From the NCBI GenBank assembly GCA_008704415.1, contig VXIS01000001.1, forward strand, positions 1-64,000: a DNA stretch of 64,000 nucleotides, given 5' to 3'. The position numbers were made by a program, and so were the translations under genes. The notes under the pieces were generated by a model. That model worked only from the letters and a program-made list of their open reading frames with translations, had not been told where the DNA came from and did not search any database. Positions 1 to 12,077 of the stretch are shown here, piece after piece (positions within the stretch are counted from its first letter, which is position 1; each line of letters opens with the position of its first letter). This DNA is from Sphaerosporella brunnea. Its lineage: Eukaryota; Ascomycota; Pezizomycetes; Pezizales; Pyronemataceae.

Positions 1-286
1 CCAGAGAATACCCCTTATTGGAAGCCTCCCGTCGCTCTATTGCGGTCCAATAGAACAATCGCCTATCCGCGTGAATTTCCTTGTTCGACGTCATTCCGGC
101 TGCCAAATACAACAGGAATAGGTGGCTGTTTATTGCCATAGAACATGTATCTATTCGGCCGCTATGGAGCGACGGGAAGGCCCCCATTAATTCCACAAAA
201 GACCGAGGAATTCCAGTAGCAGTTTTATCCTCTGTATCTACTATCTCCCTACAACACGCCCTAAAAACTTTTAAAAAAGAAACGAG

Positions 287-360
287 TGATTTCACCCAGG
301 CTCGATCTGGGGACCTTGTGTGTGTTAGACACATGTGATAACCAACTACACCATGAAACC
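287..360 (-). tRNA. tRNA-Val (anticodon AAC), left-arm copy
   Basis: A 74-nt cloverleaf can be drawn: acceptor GGTTTCA pairs with TGAAATC plus discriminator A, the anticodon stem TGTGT/ACACA is perfect, and the loop CTAACAC carries AAC. The T stem CCCAG/CTGGG encloses the loop ATCGAGC, which has A instead of the nearly universal T at position 54. There is no intron. It is identical to the copies at 18656, 44553 and 45677. A T-run lies just downstream in its own direction, as expected for a Pol III terminator. Confidence 0.85.
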
Positions 361-1869
361 GCTTCGTTGTTTCCACTGCCTGTTTAGTCTCCACAAGAGG
401 TTTTAGCGTGGTTTGATGGTGAATTAGTGGCGAACAAAGAATTGGGCTTGTCGATGCCGTTGTTGGTGGATGGAAACAGGGAAATGGAGGGTTGGGAGGT
501 TGGACTTGGAGGATTATCCAGATGGCGGCGTCCGGTCGATCGTGGGAGCAGTGTTCCTAATAGCCAGCCCAAAAAGCCCGGCTGTGCGGGCGGGCTGCCA
601 AAAGGCAACGGCCCGGCTGTCTCAAATCACGACGGGCTGGCTGCCGGGCTGCCAAGCACTTTCGACTGAGGTGAACCTGTCATGCAACTATCAGTTTGAC
701 CTAGTTACGTTGCAAACTGAAGAAACTGAAGAGTGTTTCTGTGTAGCGGTTGCTCCATCCTCCAGAACAATTGGAACTTCAGAGAAAACGGTGACGTTCG
801 AGAAAATGGTCGTCAAGTGTCAGCTCCTCATCATGTATCACTCGGCCATTTTTATTACATCAAACTCGAAGAGGAATGCGAACCCGATAAAAATACGTGC
901 AGAGAGACATATCCATTACATAGATTGACTGGCCAGTGCGTCGTTTTGCTTTTTCGGCTCCTCACACCTTGCCGCTACGTCACTCCATCCTTGCAGCGCA
1001 TCCGATCCGCAACCCCGCCTCAGCTGTCTGTGCAGTTGACAGCTCTTCCAAACCCCGCGTTCAAAGGAGCGAGTTCGCATCGGTTATCTAGTTACCACTG
1101 ACCGGTTCCCGCTTAAAGCCGGCAGCTATCGCATGACGGGAACCAATCAAGAGAGATAACACGGCACGACATTCCACATTGGACGGGATGGGCAGCTCAG
1201 CGGCGTCGTACGTGCTTTCAGTGCAACCAAGCAAACGGCGCTCGAAAGAAGGCCGCGTTCAACCCACGATGGTCTTGCGGGTTGCAGGCGCCATGTATGC
1301 AGTCCACATGCACCGGATCAAAATCAGACCACGTTATCCGTGGATCACTGGTCCCTACGCCGACGGGTTTGCAATGCGAGCGATCGAGCCAGCACACTGG
1401 GGGCCGCATTGCGCCTCAGCTGAACCTGAACACGCGAAGGATTTTTTATCCTCTTTCGGCATGGCATCGGAGGCGGGCTAGCCTTAAGGTTCTCGCTTGG
1501 GGCGATTGCGGGAGGCCAGGCGGTCGGCTGGGGATGCCGACCCCGCAGAGAAAGTCCCCGCTGCATAGCTCCAGCACGTGGCTAGACCGCTGAGAGATGC
1601 ACTCAGGATCGCCGCGACTGATGATACCATCTCTAGCCATCGGACTCGTGCCAACCGATGTCCTATTCCGTTCAATTCTGCATCAACACTTTGCCGCTTA
1701 ACGGGCACCGAAGACACCGCTCTGCCGTTTGTGCTGCTTGGTGCGGTATCTGCCTTGTTGGATGGGCAAAAGGTGGATCGGTATTAAAGCAGTCTTTGAC
1801 CATGCGATTAGGAGGATATCATAGACGCCACCATCACCCGCTGTCACTCAGGAAACGGGCAGTAACACC
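361..1869. other. Intergenic, no supported gene (left arm)
   Basis: I see no convincing coding region. The short open frames here have no recognisable family and overlap on both strands. The stretch contains the GC-rich dispersed repeat at 553-655. The part just before 1870 should hold the promoter of the Rieske-like gene. Confidence 0.5.
553..655 (-). repeat. GC-rich dispersed repeat, copy in left arm
   Basis: It contains, on the minus strand, an AGCCxGGGCTTTTTGGGC core followed by GGCTATTAGGAAC, closely matching the 50213-50303 copy (…GGGGCTTTTTGGGCCGGCTATTGAGA). It also has several AGCCCG/GCAGCC repeats. This is probably part of a small non-autonomous element. Its ends are not defined by a clear target-site duplication. 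Confidence 0.45.
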
Positions 1870-4154
1870 ATGGATCTCCTTCCGCACGGGGTACCTTACG
1901 CGGCTCTTGCGCTCGGAGCCTTGCTCTGTTTTTGGGCTTTCCATCTATTTCCGAACCGGAGACCCCGGCAGCAAACGCGGCAGCCCAGCGCTGAACCTTT
2001 TCAGTGGCACGGGGTCCCAAGAGCCACTTCGTTCTGCAAGAACCCCGCAACAAATCAACGTTTCCAGCGAGTCAGAATTCACGAACGGATGGTGGGAGAG
2101 CAGCAAGATATTCGACCTTGAACGGAGGGCAATATTTAGCAAGGTATTATCCTTTACACTTTCCTAAACAGGAGCATTGCCATCTAATGCACCGCAGTCG
2201 TGGCTCTATGTTACTCACCGAAATCAATTCAACAAAGCCGGCGATTACCACCAGTTTCAGATTGCGGGCTTTCAGTTCTTCCTTATTCTAGGAAAAGACA
2301 ATGTCTTACGAGGATTCCACAACGTTTGTCGGCATAGGGCATATCCTGTGGTTAGGAAAGAGTCTGGAAACTCGACCGTCTTGGGGTGCAAGTACCACGG
2401 CTGGGCTTACAACGCCCAGGGTGCTCTTACGAAAGCGCCGCAGTTCGATAATGTTGCGGGCTTTGATAAGACACAGAATGGGTTGTTTTCCATTGCCACC
2501 AAGGTTATGCAGGGGATGGTTTTCGTCAATTTCGATCCGTCCAAAAAGTCGGAGTCACCACCGGCCGAGTCATACAACATGAAGTCAACCATCAGCCGTG
2601 CCCTTGCGGAGCGCAAATGCACTCATCGGTGGGAATTCGAAGGCCAGTTCAACTGGAAAGTCGGCCGTAAGTGATCATTCCTTGCTCTTCCATCCTTTTC
2701 TTGGTTGTTTGTTGTCGCGTTCTGCCCCCGCATCGCTGTGATTGGATGTGTTGTCCACGCGGTTTTCAGCTGGCGGTAATTCGCGCAGATACCGCAAGCT
2801 TATTTCACCGCTATAGATGGTTCCCTTGCTTCTCGTCGATAGTTGCCCTTTTTGCTTTGTTGTTGGATATTTGATCAAGTGGTACTCTTACTTGCCGCCC
2901 AAGATTACACAACGTCTGGGGTTGTGTTTTTCTAGAATGCTTCCCCGAAGCCAGCTGACCACTCAACCGGGACAACTCTAATTTCTAGACTTGCTGACGT
3001 GGGCTTTTATAGTCTTCTACTTCGGAAATCCTTCACATCAATCTATTGGTGGCAGCTCAACTACCGAAACGGTGGGAACCCAAAGAGTTGAACCGCGGGT
3101 TTCAACGAGGGAACCGCTTTCCGGGATCTTGCGAATCGTTGAAGGAGTAGGAAAATTGTTTCCCATTGCCACTGCGAGGAGGGGGTTTTCTATGCGTCTT
3201 TTCCCCACTACCACCATTCACCTATGCCAGGATCGAGAATTGTGGTATTCCATCAGCCTGATGCCCCATTCGCCGTCCCGCACAATTGTCAAGTGTGAGG
3301 TGTATCAATTGGTACCGGTGAGCTCGGAGATTCAAATTAACCCGGAGATTGAACTCCCTGCAGTCAGGGCACTCAAGGATTATCTCCAGCAGACCGTCAA
3401 TGCGTGTGGAGAAGCCTTTTTGCGAGACCATATGTAAGTTCTCACTCAGCCATAGGATGGCTTCCCGCATTTTTACACCCGCATTACTATTATGTGCCTT
3501 TTGCATGCAGAATCATGTACCTATATGCAAGCTCTTAGCCTCACTATAAAATGGAAAGCCCATGGCCGCACCTAACTGGCTACGTTTCTTCGTGTTAAAT
3601 GACAGCAAACTGTACCTGTCGTCGGGGAGCCTTTTGCTGACCATCGGCTACGGCCGCAGGTATGCGGGCACTTCATACGGCGCCATACAGACTTCTGAAA
3701 GCGATGGCTGGGGTAAGTATTAGCGCTGAATGCATCGCAACACACCGGTAGAACCTGCGTTCTCGTCAGAGAAGCATCACGACACCGCGTCGCTCGCTTG
3801 TAGTTATATTTGGGGTTCGCTGACATCTGCATTAGAACTTCAAACAACAGATCCTTGAAAAATTAAGACAACATTGCAAGTTGGAGCGGTCTGCTGGCGA
3901 GGAGATTTGGCCAGCGTTTGTTGGCACTGCGATGACGGAGGATGGAAAAGAAACAGACAGACGTAAGTCCAAATTTTACTCATTTTTTTCGCACCCATTA
4001 CTTCACCGTGGTCACTTGTCGCTGGCGATCCCTGACTGCAGGGAGGGTCGGCCTCGCCTCGCCTGTCAAAATGTCACCGCACAGTGGCGGCAACCCCGAG
4101 TTTAATTCTCGATTCAACGCCCTGACGCCATTGGAATATTGGCCTACGACATGA
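1870..4154 (+). pseudogene. Rieske [2Fe-2S] oxygenase-like gene, left copy (frameshifted)
   Basis: Fungal Rieske-type mono/dioxygenase-like protein of the ring-hydroxylating or choline-monooxygenase type. These families bind a [2Fe-2S] cluster through CxH...CxxH and a mononuclear iron through a NxxECxHC...H-type motif. The start at 1870 opens with a hydrophobic segment, so a membrane anchor is likely. Exon 1 ends ...RRAIFSK; an intron 2143-2197 (by phase) joins it to SWLYVTHR. Then come CRH and CKYHGWAY (the Rieske ligands) and NWK near 2660, followed by GTAAGT. A distal part (about 3140-3435) carries the typical FPTTTIH / CEVYQL stretch, and LERSAGEEIWPA lies near 3885. I cannot find the expected mononuclear-iron motif in one frame around 2780-2830. 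This arm has one extra T near 1930 (five versus four), which shifts exon 1 out of frame. Only part of the splicing is resolved. The copy looks non-functional as written. Confidence 0.7.
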
Positions 4155-6966
4155 TCACATCGGGCCACCACTCACCGCATTTCATTTTCCTTGAAGCGAT
4201 CTCACTGTGTTGCATCATCGATGCGTTCAAACGTGTGGCTAACGACGAGGCAGTGTGCAGAGAGCTCGAGAGCTGTGCAACAGGGTTGGAAGGGGATGTT
4301 CTGGATTGGTGATGTGATGTATCAAGCGTTAGCCGTACGATTTGCACTTTGCACACCCAAATAAGATGCTTGGTCAGAGATTTAGACGTGTGGTCCATCA
4401 TATGCAGCGTGATTCGGGCTGAGTGGAAGGCAGGCGTTTAGCAAGGCTCTTTCACGCCGGCTATCGCTAGCGACGGCTTAGCTGCTTATCTTGGCTTCTG
4501 ACATTCCCGGCTGGTGGCAAAAAATAAATGCTTTCTGTGATTCGGCCGCCATCCGGTCGGCGATGCTTTTTATTCTTCAATGGTTACAGTCCCGAATGCA
4601 AGTGGCACGTCGAGGGAATTGACGGACACTGGATGGGAATTGAAAGGGAATCCGCACGCGACGCGCGTGGAGCAGATACTCGAAGCCGTTGAGGCCGCAA
4701 ATCAACGTCGCCAAGTACATATTTACCTAGGCACGTACGTATCGCAAGATCGCTCGCTGTGACTTGTCAAGACGGTAGCGATCGCCTTAGGGAGAAGCTT
4801 GTCTCGCACGGCAAGAGTTCCGACGGCTTGACCGGCGGTACCGACGCCCGACAACTCACGAACCATCATCGCCAGTGGCACGTAGGCGCACAATCCTTGC
4901 ACGGAGCAACAACCAGCCTTTCACGGGTCGGGTCACTGGCCATCTATACGTGCTTTTAGCAGCGATAAGGAATCTGATCGAGATGAAGTCGATCTTTCTG
5001 CCTTGGATGGCAACTCAAGACGCGCGAGAGCGTGGACTTGCTCGAGCTGAGCAGGAATACTTAGAGTACTGCGTGCAACGCGACGATGGACACTCGTCGG
5101 GGGCCGACGAATGTTTACTAATCATGGCTGGCTGGTGGCAGTTGTTGGCAATTGAGGATCGGCTAGGGCGGGGGGGGGGAGTTTGGGGGGTTCGGGAGGA
5201 GTGGGGCGTGCGAGCGCACGTCCCCCAGCGTCCGGGCGGCTCCCTTGACGAACCCTTACCCTTGCGCAGGAGCTTATTTTGGGTAGCGCGATTCTGGAGG
5301 CTCCTTTCGATGTCTGCCAATCACAGGCGTCGCCGCAACGCTGTTGCCTAGAGTTGACTCAGTTGAGCCTCCCAGGCCTGCTTTGAGCCGCGTCCAGGGG
5401 ACCCTGCTCTGCTCGTCGGTTTATCGCGAACGGGACCGCGCCAAGCCGCGCCAAAGTGGGCGCAGAACGACAGCGGACCGAACTCACGTTTAAGCCCGCC
5501 CACAGGTACTGCTCGATTCTGCTGCTCCACAAATTGCCTCTCTCCCCACCCCCCCCCCACAACGCAACACAACAATTATTACGTCGTTGCTTTGCACTTT
5601 GCTGCTTCGCTCCCGCTGTCTCTCTTTAGGCGTGCCTCGTTTTCTTCGTCTATATATTCATCTGCGTCCCTTCGCACTTTGCCCCGCGTTTTTGCTGAGT
5701 TGGGGTTGGTTTGTGCATAACAAAGCTCCCTCCCATCCCAGCCCAGCCTTGTTGTTTGTGATCATCATCAACCTGCTTTGCAATCCCACCCCACCCCCCC
5801 CCCCCCCCCCAACCTTGTCTATCCTCTCAATCATCGTCGCTGTCCGTGGCCCGCCTGCTCTGGCTAATCGTTCCGCCTACCTGTCAATCTCCCTGCCCCT
5901 GTCTCCCCCCACTGGTCAATGTCTCAACAGCCATAGACCACGCACTCTCTTCTCCTCCATACTCTCCCGCGCCTGGCTGTTCCGTCATCATAATCTTACT
6001 GTTTCCACCTGTACCTTGGACGCCAGCCATCACCGCACGGACGAAACCACCCCCCCCCCCCCCCGGTCAGCTGGCAAGGTTGCGTCTGTGATTTTCCCGT
6101 AAGTGTCGCTGAGTGGAACGCTTGGTGACGGCTGCTGGCCGCCTCCGAAGTTGGTACCCGCCGGCCTTTAGTTGAAGCTCATTCGCCAACGCGGTTGCCC
6201 AGTCGACGCTGTCGACCCGATGATGGTTGAGATTACGGCACAGAGCCAAGAGTCGTGGTAGGTGTGAATCTCTGGGGGTTCTCCCCTTCCCTTCCTTGAT
6301 CCTCCTACTTCTTCCTCTACACCCGCGATATCGATTTCGTGTGCAGTGCAGTGCGTCTGGGCGGGTGGTTGCGACGCCCATCGGAGGTGCGCAATCATCT
6401 CCAGAGAGAGTCACAGCCAGACCGCCCCCATGGCCCCACCTCCTGCATTCATTTCATTCATTTTTCCTATCGAAATGCGCGTGATTGCGCAGGTGCTTCT
6501 CTACCGCAGTCCAGGGCTGCTGAGCACACCTCGTCGGTCTGCACTCCTCTATCTTTCGTTGTTTTCTTTTTTTCTTCTCCAGTTTCATCCGTGCTTCATG
6601 CCGTCCGGACCTCCTGCTTTTGCTTTGCTTTCGCTTTGCTTTTGCTTGCTTTTGCTTTGCTTTGACTTTGCATTATCTCCCTCGTCGACACCGTTGTTGT
6701 GCCACGACATCAGAGTCGCACGGTGAAGGGCATATACCACGGAACTGACGCGCGCCGATTTCGTCCAGCCTTACGAACGTGCCCCGCACGATTGACGAAG
6801 CTCGATCCACTAGCAGTTCGGAAGAGAGCCAAGAGAGCAAGTATGTTGTCCGATCCTCCTCCCATGCACGGAAATTACTGTCACCCGTGGATTGGCGAGC
6901 CACCTCCCCCTACATGCCCTGCTCCTCGCCCCTCCAAATTTTTGCCCGGGTGAAGTTCTTGTGTTT
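4155..6966. other. Intergenic / 5' region with pyrimidine and poly-C tracts (left arm)
   Basis: No gene is firmly supported. Around 4500-4740 a frame containing HATRVEQILEAVEAANQRR (better preserved in the other arm at 14250-14522) looks protein-like but matches nothing I know. From about 5540 to 6700 the plus strand is CT-rich, with poly-C runs at 5549-5558, 5794-5810 and 6050-6064 and a TTTGC-like repeat at about 6619-6671. This is what a long fungal promoter and 5' leader of the downstream zinc-finger gene could look like. Confidence 0.45.
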
Positions 6967-9490
6967 ATGGTTCTTCCTTTTAGTACTCCACGTCCTCCAG
7001 TGCCCACTGATACATGCCAACGCTCCGCAAACACTCCTGGCAAACTACCATCTGCAACCCCACACGCTCCCTCAGGGACCCCAACATCAGGCCAGCCGGG
7101 CATCCACGCTCAGGGGAAAGGAGGCCAAGCGGCCCTGAAGACGCTTTCTGTTAACTCTGCCATATTTTCGCCTGCCATGCCGTCGTCGAATGGATCCAGC
7201 CACTGCAGCCAGGACTCCGGTCTATCAGTATCTTGGAGCCCCCGTTGTTCTTCGCCCCCGTCCGAAAGTCAGGTCCAAAGGCACATGGATGACATGCGCA
7301 GCTTCTTGGAGAGCGATCCAATCCGCAAACTGGAGGAGCCACTTGCAGGGGAAACTGCCCGTCCCAGCGGCGAGGCGCAGGCCATGAAGGATTGTACTAG
7401 CTCTCTGCCGAATATAGTCGGCTTCTCCCCCGCTTTGAACGACAACGCATGCCTCCCTGATATGGATATGGATTCTGCCTCTACGGTTGCGGATGATAAT
7501 GAGACCCACAGTCTCAGCGACCTTTATAACGACATTACATTTAGTGAGGACACTTCCACAGGGGATTTGGACCAACCTAAAGCCAGTGGTGTTTTGGGGG
7601 GGAGTTTTCAGGATTACCTCATGCCTTTTCCCAAAGACCAAGACCGCAGATGTTCCATGGACCTTTCGGATAGCTCGCTCTCGCCGATAGTCGGACGCGA
7701 CCTTGCCATGACTTATAGTGATTCCGGTTTCTGCGACACCAGCCCAGGAGCAGCTGCCCACTGTATGAGTTTTCAGGAATCCCCCTTCATGGGACACGAC
7801 AGTCCGGACACAATGTTTGAATTCTGGCCGGGATTTGTAAAATCTGCAAATCCCACATTGGGACCTAGGATATGTCCGTTTCTCCTGACTTCGAGTTTTC
7901 GGGCCGAGAAACTGATGATGGCAGTGAGCGACTCTGGGACCGAGCTACAACCTCCCGGATTCCGAGACGACTTTAATGATCCAATCCTCTACCCCCTGAG
8001 CTCGACGCCGACTCTTTCGCCAACCAGTCCAGCGTTTCCTTCCCAGATGATCCCGATCTTTTCTTCATCCGAATCGGCCTCAACTAGAAGTCTCTCGGAC
8101 CGAGGAGTTTCTGCGATTGTAGAACGGTTGATACGACCAATGTGTATGGATGAATCGTTATCAGAGTTTCGCGATGTCCTCCAAAAGGCAGAAATGATTG
8201 TGAGAAGGGGAAAGATACCGTCCCTCCGGGACCTCGAGAAGGTGCTTGTGCTTGAATTGGGACACGTATGTCGCAACTCCTCACCCCCGATGATTGAAAG
8301 CGGGGTGCTTACATCTGTGCGATAGCAACCGCCCAACTGTACAGCAGCATCATATTTAAGACTATGCACGGAATTTTTCCGGCGCAGCAAGACACTTTGG
8401 GATTGCCTTTCCGATGACGACCTCTGTCTCCCCAGCGAACAACCTTACGATAGAAACTACGTTTGGGATGCATGGCACAGAGTGGTTGGCAAGGCACAGA
8501 TGCGGTTCAAAATTCAGCCACACGAGCTCGACAGAATTGTTCAGAATATGCGACAGACCATTGATACTTCCGTGACTTGGGATGTTAGTAATACGAGGTA
8601 TTAAATTGCTGAGCTGGTTGGAAGTAAAAGAGCGCTAAAGGCTAATAATAATACCTGATTAGGGGTGTCCGTCGCACTTCCGATTCCGCCAGCATGTCGC
8701 CACTTAAAAGGCGACCCCGCAAAAGGCCGAGACTGACTGCAGATTCATGCAGCTTTTCCCAAGCATCGCCAGGTGCTAGCGCTGCCCAAACCACTGGAAT
8801 AAAACGAATGCAGCCACCTCCGAGCCGAGCTACCCCACCCACCACCAACAATCTATCGAGACACCCGCCATCCCACATATCAACCGGGCTACCAACCGAG
8901 ACACGCGTTGTCAGCCAACCGCTATCTACTTCAGCCTGGAGGTACAATGAGGTGACCTCGCAACTCACATCCGAAGTACAACTACGACAGATGCAAGAGC
9001 ACCGCACGCCGATAGTAACACAAACCGTCGCAATGGGTGAAGCGAGGCGAGTTGGCCTTGCGCCGCCTACCCCAGATTCTCCTGCAACACTAGCTCAGAG
9101 CGATGCCTCTGTTTCTCCTGGGCCACATCGCAAGAGGAACGCAGCAAAGCCAACCGAGCATTCACATTCGTTCGCTTGTGACAAGTGTTCAAAAGGATTC
9201 CGGCGAGCATGCGATTTGAAGTAAGCGGTTTCTATTCTACAAATCTTAGCAAGTCTAACCGTGAGCAGAAAACATGTCAAGACCCATGATAGGCCTTTCA
9301 AATGCTCAGTGCACGCATGCGCTTATTTCATCACTGGATTTTCTGCCGAGAAAGACCGTGATCGCCATTTCACCGACAAGCACGACAAGAACACTCCCAA
9401 GAAAATGTGTAATTGGAACTGCGGATATTCCAGCCCACGGGAGAGCAATGTCAAACAACACATGGAGAAGGCCCACGGATATAACTATGT
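6967..9490 (+). CDS. C2H2 zinc-finger protein, 3' end cut by palindrome centre (left copy)
   Basis: Probable DNA-binding regulator. I use the ATG at 6967; the frame is open further upstream but has no ATG. The first exon (about 430-450 codons to near 8270) is Ser/Pro-rich with acidic patches, as in fungal transcription factors. A second exon around 8350-8590 reads RRSKTLWDCLSDDDLC and VWDAWHRVVGKAQ; the first junction is not resolved. A third exon starts after an AG near 8662 and ends at CDLK (about 9221), followed by a GTAAGC intron to about 9270. Three zinc fingers follow: CDKC...H-x3-H, CSVHAC...H-x4-H and CNWNC...HMEKAH. In intact fungal homologues the protein continues beyond the last finger. 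Here the reading frame runs into the palindrome spacer and then antisense of itself, ending at 9728, so the true C-terminus is missing. Confidence 0.65.
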
Positions 9491-9559
9491 CGCACGAAAT
9501 CCGTCCAAAAGGGAAACAAACAAGAACTATAAAAAAAAAACCATAGTTAAACATAATAC
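9491..9559. other. Asymmetric spacer at the palindrome centre
   Basis: These 69 nt separate the arms and are not symmetrical as a whole. They contain a run of ten A flanked by a short inverted repeat (AACTAT ... ATAGTT). The motif CATAGTTA occurs at 9542 and again at the start of the right arm (9561). Short inverted repeats are typical at the turning point of fold-back palindromes. Confidence 0.85.
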
Positions 9560-12077
9560 ACATAGTTATATCCGTGGGCCTTCTCCTAGTGTGTTGTTTG
9601 ACATTGCTCTCCCGTGGGCTGGGGAATATCCGCAGTTCCAATTACAACATTTTCTTGGGAGTGTTCTTGTTCGTGCTTGTTTCGGTTGGAAATGGCGATC
9701 ACGGTCTTTTCGGCAGAAAATCCAGTGATGAATAAGCGCATGCGTGCACTGAGCATTTGAAAGGCCTATCATGGTCTTGAATGTTTTTTTGCTACGGTTA
9801 GAATGCTAAGATTTGTAGAATAGAAACCGCTTACTTCAAATCGCATGCTCGCCGGAATCCTTTTGAACACTGTCACAAGCGAACGAATGTGAATGCTCGG
9901 TTGGCTTGCTGCGTTCCTCTTGCGATGTGGCCCAGGAGAAACAGAGGCACGCTCTGAGCTAGTGTTGCAGGAGAATCTGGGGTAGGCGGCGCAAGGCCAA
10001 CTCGCCTCGCTTCACCCATTGCGACGGTTTGTGTTACTATCGGCGTGCGGTGCTCTTGCATCTGTCGTAGTTGTACTTCGGATGTGAGTGCGAGGTCACT
10101 CATTGTACCTCCAGGCTGAAGTAGATAGCGGTGGCTGACAACGCGTGTCTCGGTGGTAGCCCGGTTGATATGTGGGATGGCGGGTGTCTCGATAGATTGT
10201 GGTGGTGGGTGGGGTAGCTCGGCTCGGAGGTGGCTGCATTCGTTTTATTCCAGTGGTTGGGCAGCGCTAGCACCTGGCGATGCTTGGGAAAGCTGCATGA
10301 ATCTGCAGTCAGTCTCGGCCTTTTGCGGGGTCGCCTTTTAAGTGGCGACATGCTGGCGGAATCGGAAGTGCGACGGACACCCCTAATCAGGTATTATTAT
10401 TAGCCTTAGCGCTCTTTTACTTCCAACCAGCTCAGCAATTTAATACCTCGTATTACTAACATCCCAAGTCACGGAAGTATCAATGGTCTGTCGCATATTC
10501 TGAACAATTCTGTCGAGCTCGTGTGGCTGAATTTTGAACCGCATCTGTGCCTTGCCAACCACTCTGTGCCATGCATCCCAAACGTAGTTTCTATCGTAAG
10601 GTTGTTCGCTGGGGAGACAGAGGTCGTCATCGGAAAGGCAATCCCAAAGTGTCTTGCTGCGCCGGAAAAATTCCGTGCATAGTCTTAAATATGATGCTGC
10701 TGTACAGTTGGGCGGTTGCTATCGCACAGATGTAAGCACCCCGCTTTCAATCATCGGGGGTGAGGAGTTGCGACATACGTGTCCCAATTCAAGCACAAGC
10801 ACCTTCTCGAGGTCCCGGAGGGACGGTATCTTTCCCCTTCTCACAATCATTTCTGCCTTTTGGAGGACATCGCGAAACTCTGATAACGATTCATCCATAC
10901 ACATTGGTCGTATCAACCGTTCTACAATCGCAGAAACTCCTCGGTCCGAGAGACTTCTAGTTGAGGCCGATTCGGATGAAGAAAAGATCGGGATCATCTG
11001 GGAAGGAAACGCTGGACTGGTTGGCGAAAGAGTCGGCGTCGAGCTCAGGGGGTAGAGGATTGGATCATTAAAGTCGTCTCGGAATCCGGGAGGTTGTAGC
11101 TCGGTCCCAGAGTCGCTCACTGCCATCATCAGTTTCTCGGCCCGAAAACTCGAAGTCAGGAGAAACGGACATATCCTAGGTCCCAATGTGGGATTTGCAG
11201 ATTTTACAAATCCCGGCCAGAATTCAAACATTGTGTCCGGACTGTCGTGTCCCATGAAGGGGGATTCCTGAAAACTCATACAGTGGGCAGCTGCTCCTGG
11301 GCTGGTGTCGCAGAAACCGGAATCACTATAAGTCATGGCAAGGTCGCGTCCGACTATCGGCGAGAGCGAGCTATCCGAAAGGTCCATGGAACATCTGCGG
11401 TCTTGGTCTTTGGGAAAAGGCATGAGGTAATCCTGAAAACTCCCCCCCAAAACACCACTGGCTTTAGGTTGGTCCAAATCCCCTGTGGAAGTGTCCTCAC
11501 TAAATGTAATGTCGTTATAAAGGTCGCTGAGACTGTGGGTCTCATTATCATCCGCAACCGTAGAGGCAGAATCCATATCCATATCAGGGAGGCATGCGTT
11601 GTCGTTCAAAGCGGGGGAGAAGCCGACTATATTCGGCAGAGAGCTAGTACAATCCTTCATGGCCTGCGCCTCGCCGCTGGGACGGGCAGTTTCCCCTGCA
11701 AGTGGCTCCTCCAGTTTGCGGATTGGATCGCTCTCCAAGAAGCTGCGCATGTCATCCATGTGCCTTTGGACCTGACTTTCGGACGGGGGCGAAGAACAAC
11801 GGGGGCTCCAAGATACTGATAGACCGGAGTCCTGGCTGCAGTGGCTGGATCCATTCGACGACGGCATGGCAGGCGAAAATATGGCAGAGTTAACAGAAAG
11901 CGTCTTCAGGGCCGCTTGGCCTCCTTTCCCCTGAGCGTGGATGCCCGGCTGGCCTGATGTTGGGGTCCCTGAGGGAGCGTGTGGGGTTGCAGATGGTAGT
12001 TTGCCAGGAGTGTTTGCGGAGCGTTGGCATGTATCAGTGGGCACTGGAGGACGTGGAGTACTAAAAGGAAGAACCAT
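9560..12077 (-). pseudogene. C2H2 zinc-finger protein, right copy with broken 3' exons
   Basis: This is the mirror copy of the gene at 6967-9490. The large first exon (start 12077) is identical in translation to the left copy over all 477 codons of the shared open frame. Toward the palindrome centre (9560-10350) single-base deletions and insertions break exon 3 and the zinc-finger exon. For example, runs such as AACC are shortened to ACC, and the splice acceptor before KHVKTH is altered. Because the left copy is intact there, these look like sequence errors or very recent damage rather than slow decay. Like its twin, it lacks a 3' end. Confidence 0.6.

Larger units (their letters stand above)
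1..9490 (+). repeat. Left arm of a 19-kb inverted repeat (palindrome)
   Basis: The arm is the reverse complement of 9560-19017. Base 1 pairs with base 19017, and paired coordinates add up to 19013-19018 in the outer part and about 19044-19050 in the inner part. The step of about 31 is explained almost wholly by two poly-C tracts (5794-5810 and 6050-6064) that are 17 and 15 C long here but a single C in the other arm. Other differences seen are one- or two-base indels, many in homopolymers. The arm begins at the window edge, so its true outer limit is not visible. Confidence 0.97.

Noticed and set aside
1..100. Telomere or subtelomere signature near the palindrome edge
   Set aside because: No TTAGGG-type repeats or helicase-like subtelomeric genes are visible.
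1179..1640. Overlapping 60-100-codon frames on both strands of the palindrome arm
   Set aside because: No family, no splice context, and mutually overlapping; likely chance frames in GC-rich DNA.
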